This document shows, one piece after another, positions 61,645 to 64,000 of a DNA stretch of 64,000 nt. Location of the stretch: the NCBI GenBank assembly GCA_025455015.1, contig JALONI010000001.1, forward strand, positions 1 to 64,000, in the 5' to 3' direction. The translations under genes were made by a program, and so were the position numbers. Within the stretch, counting starts at the first letter, position 1; each line of letters opens with the position of its first letter. Source of the stretch: Cyclobacteriaceae bacterium (GTDB taxonomy: Bacteria; Bacteroidota; Bacteroidia; Cytophagales; Cyclobacteriaceae). The notes beneath the pieces were generated by a model, which was given only the letters and a program-made list of their open reading frames with translations, was not told where the DNA came from and searched no databases.

Positions 61645-64000
61645 TTCCGCTTCTCAATCCAAAAGTACAACGCGGTGAGCACAAAAGGCGTAAACAACAA
61701 AGTAGCGGTGAGGCCACCAATAATTACCGTGGCTAGTGGCCGCTGGATGTCGGAGCCAATGCCGGAGGATCGCGCTGCCGGAATCAGACCGATAATGGCT
61801 ACAATTAACATCATCATGATAGCCCGTAACTGGCCTGCCGATGCAACCGCAATGGTTGACTCCAAATGCGCCCCGTTCAATGTACGTTCCCGGTTTATCG
61901 CAGAGATGAGCAAAACGCCCGCCATCACCGATAAACCAAACAATGACACAAACCCTACGCCAGCGGACACATTAAAGTGATAGCCTCGCAACCACAGTGC
62001 CACGATGCCGCCTGCCAAGGCAAACAAGACACACGTGATTGTTAACAGGGCGTAACGTAGATTTTTATACAGAAAAAACAGAACCGTCAGCACAATGACA
62101 ACCGTAAGCGGAATGGCAATAAGCAACTGCTTGCCTGCCCGTTGAAGGTTCTCGAACTGGCCACCATAATCAATGGTATAGCCTTGCTCCAACGCAATCG
62201 CCTTCTTTATTTTTTCCCGGGCTTCTTCAACAAATCCGCCTTGATCACGCCCTTGTATATTGGTTTTCACGATCAGAAGTCGCTTTCCGTTAGCGCGGTA
62301 TAGGTTCGTTTCACCATCTGTCAATTGTACGCTTGCCACTTGATCTAACGGAATCAATTGACCTTGTGCAGCCGCCACCTGGATAGACTTGATCATATTC
62401 AGACTATTGCGATCCTCTGGCTTATAGCGGATTACGATGTCGTATTTGCGGTCGCGATCAAAAACCAAACCAATGGACTTTCCACCGATAGCGGCCTCCA
62501 CCACTTGCTGGATATCTGCCACATTTATCCCGTACCGTGCAGCTTCTAGCCGGTTGATACGCACATTCAATTGCGCTTGGGGCCCCTCCTGTTCCATACC
62601 CACATCGGTTGCTCCCGCCATTTGCCTCACAATTTTCCTTATGGTGTCGGCCATTACACGCATCTTCTGCAAATCGTAGCCCTGAATATTAATTGCCAAG
62701 TCCGCAGCCGACCCTGTTACGGACTCCATCACGTTGTCAATAATCGGCTGACCGAACGAAATAAAGGCGGACGGAAGCTGACGCTTCATTTCTACGCGCA
62801 TTTTGCTGATCAACTCCTGCTTTGATGTATCGGTCGCCCAGAGCTTGTAATCCTTCAACACCATCATGACTTCCGTCCGATTGGACGGAAAGGGGTCAGT
62901 GCCATCGTCATTGCGCCCGGACTGCGTGACCAGGCTGGCAACTTGCGGATGAGCTTTTGCCACTTGCCGGATGATAGGCGCGATCTTCTGTGTCTCCTGG
63001 ATCGAGGTACCCGCTGGCAAAAAGGCTCGCATCCAAATAGAGCCCTCATCCAAGGGGGGTAAAAACTCCGTACCCAAGCCCGTGCCCAAGGTAATTCCGC
63101 CCAAAACTACAGCAAACCCGACCACAACCACTTGTTTATGATAGATCAACACGCGCGGAAGCAGCCCTTCGTATTTCTTTTCCAACCAACGCATGACGTC
63201 CAATCGTTTACGCCAGGTGGGCATTGGCCTTATTTCTGCCGAATCCAAAGAAAGATTTTTGCTGTACACAAACGTAATAAGAACCGGAATGAGGGTAAGT
63301 GAGCAAATCATTGCCCCCACCACAGCAAACGCGAGCGTCAGCGCCATGGGTGAAAATAGCTTTCCCTCCACGCGCTGCATGGTCAGAATAGGGAGATACG
63401 CCAAGATAATAATGGTGACTGAGAAAAAGATTTCGCGCCCCACTTCTTGAGCTGCATTCAAAGTAAGTTTCACAATCCCCTCGGCACGCTCCGCGTCTGT
63501 TGCAGTTTTGAACTTATGTGCCAAATGAGCGGCCATCACACAGGCTCCGTCTACAATGATCCCGAAATCAATCGCCCCGAGCGAAAGCAAGTTAGCCGGT
63601 ATACCGTTTAGCTTCATCAATAAGAAAGCAAACAGCAGCGCAAATGGAATGGTGAATGCCACCACCAGCGCGGAGCGAATATTGCCCAGAAAAAGTATCA
63701 ATACAATGATGACTATAGAGACCCCTTCAAACAAAGTATGCGACACCGTGACAAGTGTGTTATCAACAAGCGAAGTACGATCATAAATAGGCGTGACAGT
63801 AACGCCCCGGGGAAATTCATTCTGCTGTAAATCATTCAATTTCTTCTTCAATGCCCGCAGAACTTCCGTAGGGTTTTCGCCTCTGCGCATGGATACGATG
63901 CCCTCAATACCGGAGTCTACTTCCAGGCCATCGTGCACAATAGCATAGCCCAAAATACCTTGTGGCGGAGGGGGCCCGATCTCAACGGTAGCAACGTCCT
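61641..64000 (-). CDS. CusA/CzcA-family heavy-metal RND efflux pump (5' end outside window)
   Basis: At least 786 residues of an inner-membrane RND transporter are present. The gene extends beyond 64000, and the TTG-like codon at 63951-63953 is only an internal codon because the frame continues to the edge as VEIGPPPPQGILGYA. Helix segments and motifs such as GAIDFGIIVDGACVMAAHLAHK and the CzcA proton-relay Asp/Glu in this region are visible. The periplasmic domain and the C-terminal helices follow. It pumps Cu, Ag, Co, Zn or Cd. Membrane-fusion and outer-membrane partners are not in view. The metal is unassigned. Confidence 0.92.
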   Translation of the reverse strand, partial: DVATVEIGPPPPQGILGYAIVHDGLEVDSGIEGIVSMRRGENPTEVLRALKKKLNDLQQNEFPRGVTVTPIYDRTSLVDNTLVTVSHTLFEGVSIVIIVLILFLGNIRSALVVAFTIPFALLFAFLLMKLNGIPANLLSLGAIDFGIIVDGACVMAAHLAHKFKTATDAERAEGIVKLTLNAAQEVGREIFFSVTIIILAYLPILTMQRVEGKLFSPMALTLAFAVVGAMICSLTLIPVLITFVYSKNLSLDSAEIRPMPTWRKRLDVMRWLEKKYEGLLPRVLIYHKQVVVVGFAVVLGGITLGTGLGTEFLPPLDEGSIWMRAFLPAGTSIQETQKIAPIIRQVAKAHPQVASLVTQSGRNDDGTDPFPSNRTEVMMVLKDYKLWATDTSKQELISKMRVEMKRQLPSAFISFGQPIIDNVMESVTGSAADLAINIQGYDLQKMRVMADTIRKIVRQMAGATDVGMEQEGPQAQLNVRINRLEAARYGINVADIQQVVEAAIGGKSIGLVFDRDRKYDIVIRYKPEDRNSLNMIKSIQVAAAQGQLIPLDQVASVQLTDGETNLYRANGKRLLIVKTNIQGRDQGGFVEEAREKIKKAIALEQGYTIDYGGQFENLQRAGKQLLIAIPLTVVIVLTVLFFLYKNLRYALLTITCVLFALAGGIVALWLRGYHFNVSAGVGFVSLFGLSVMAGVLLISAINRERTLNGAHLESTIAVASAGQLRAIMMMLIVAIIGLIPAARSSGIGSDIQRPLATVIIGGLTATLLFTPFVLTALYFWIEKRK

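Overview
The window looks like a chromosomal segment of a Bacteroidota member, most likely order Cytophagales. The evidence is two large secreted proteins with type IX secretion (T9SS) C-terminal sorting domains, a TonB-dependent receptor and other TonB-plug-like proteins, starts without Shine-Dalgarno sequences, promoter boxes of the TAnnTTTG kind, a ParE/ParC topoisomerase IV pair, and many Bacteroidota families of unknown function (DUF2911, DUF3108, DUF1003). Core genes are moderately GC-rich: a 60-base line at 12781 holds 39 G/C by hand count. Several blocks are clearly AT-richer: a line at 17041 holds 20 of 60, and one at 42061 holds 19 of 60.

Layout. 1-283 holds an exact 99-bp duplication with hairpins. 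348-6862 carries an SDR, a frameshifted serine hydrolase, NUDIX, SlyD with an unlisted 53-aa membrane partner, SemiSWEET, Ffh and DUF2911. 6983-9458 is a three-gene peptide-tailing cluster (RimB-like protease, RimK ATP-grasp ligase, AstE-like deacylase). 9492-14016 carries PaaG-like, PAP2-like, RpoN and AsnS. 14026-15735 is a minus-strand four-gene operon (GyrI-like, VOC, HMA-like, MGMT-like) headed by two near-identical palindromes exactly 63 bp apart. 16167-19629 is an AT-rich block (HxlR, SDR remnant, quinone oxidoreductase, VOC, secreted YciI, Ohr) bracketed by two related repeats with terminal inverted repeats. Beside it lies a Phd/RelE-type toxin-antitoxin pair whose toxin has a nonsense codon. 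20445-26370 is housekeeping (WYL regulator, PfkA, Sua5, HNH, NlpC-like without its cysteine, SmpB, thioesterase). 26533-36723 has T9SS substrates, Ddl-PASTA, a site-2 protease, DoxX and GapA. 36773-44792 runs ArsC-like, TonB receptor, ParC, then a small AT-rich SatD plus membrane-protein module under three tandem palindromes, then ParE. 44996-58607 is a mixture of lipid, acyl-CoA, signalling, ammonium and cell-wall genes. A tRNA-Arg(CCU) at 58697 marks the start of a different-looking region with a second nonsense-broken gene, DUF1003, a BamA-like protein and a CzcA-type metal efflux pump that runs off the right edge.

The best candidates for an undescribed system are: (1) the SatD cyclase-like protein with its overlapping four-helix membrane protein and 28-bp-period operator array, inserted between parE and parC; (2) the four-gene GyrI/VOC/HMA/MGMT operon with phased operators; (3) the five-gene redox and detoxification block flanked by inverted-repeat-ended elements. 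Several accessory genes are decayed: a frameshift, two Tyr-to-TAA stops, an SDR fragment and a protease fold without its nucleophile. No CRISPR array, rRNA or intact transposase was seen.
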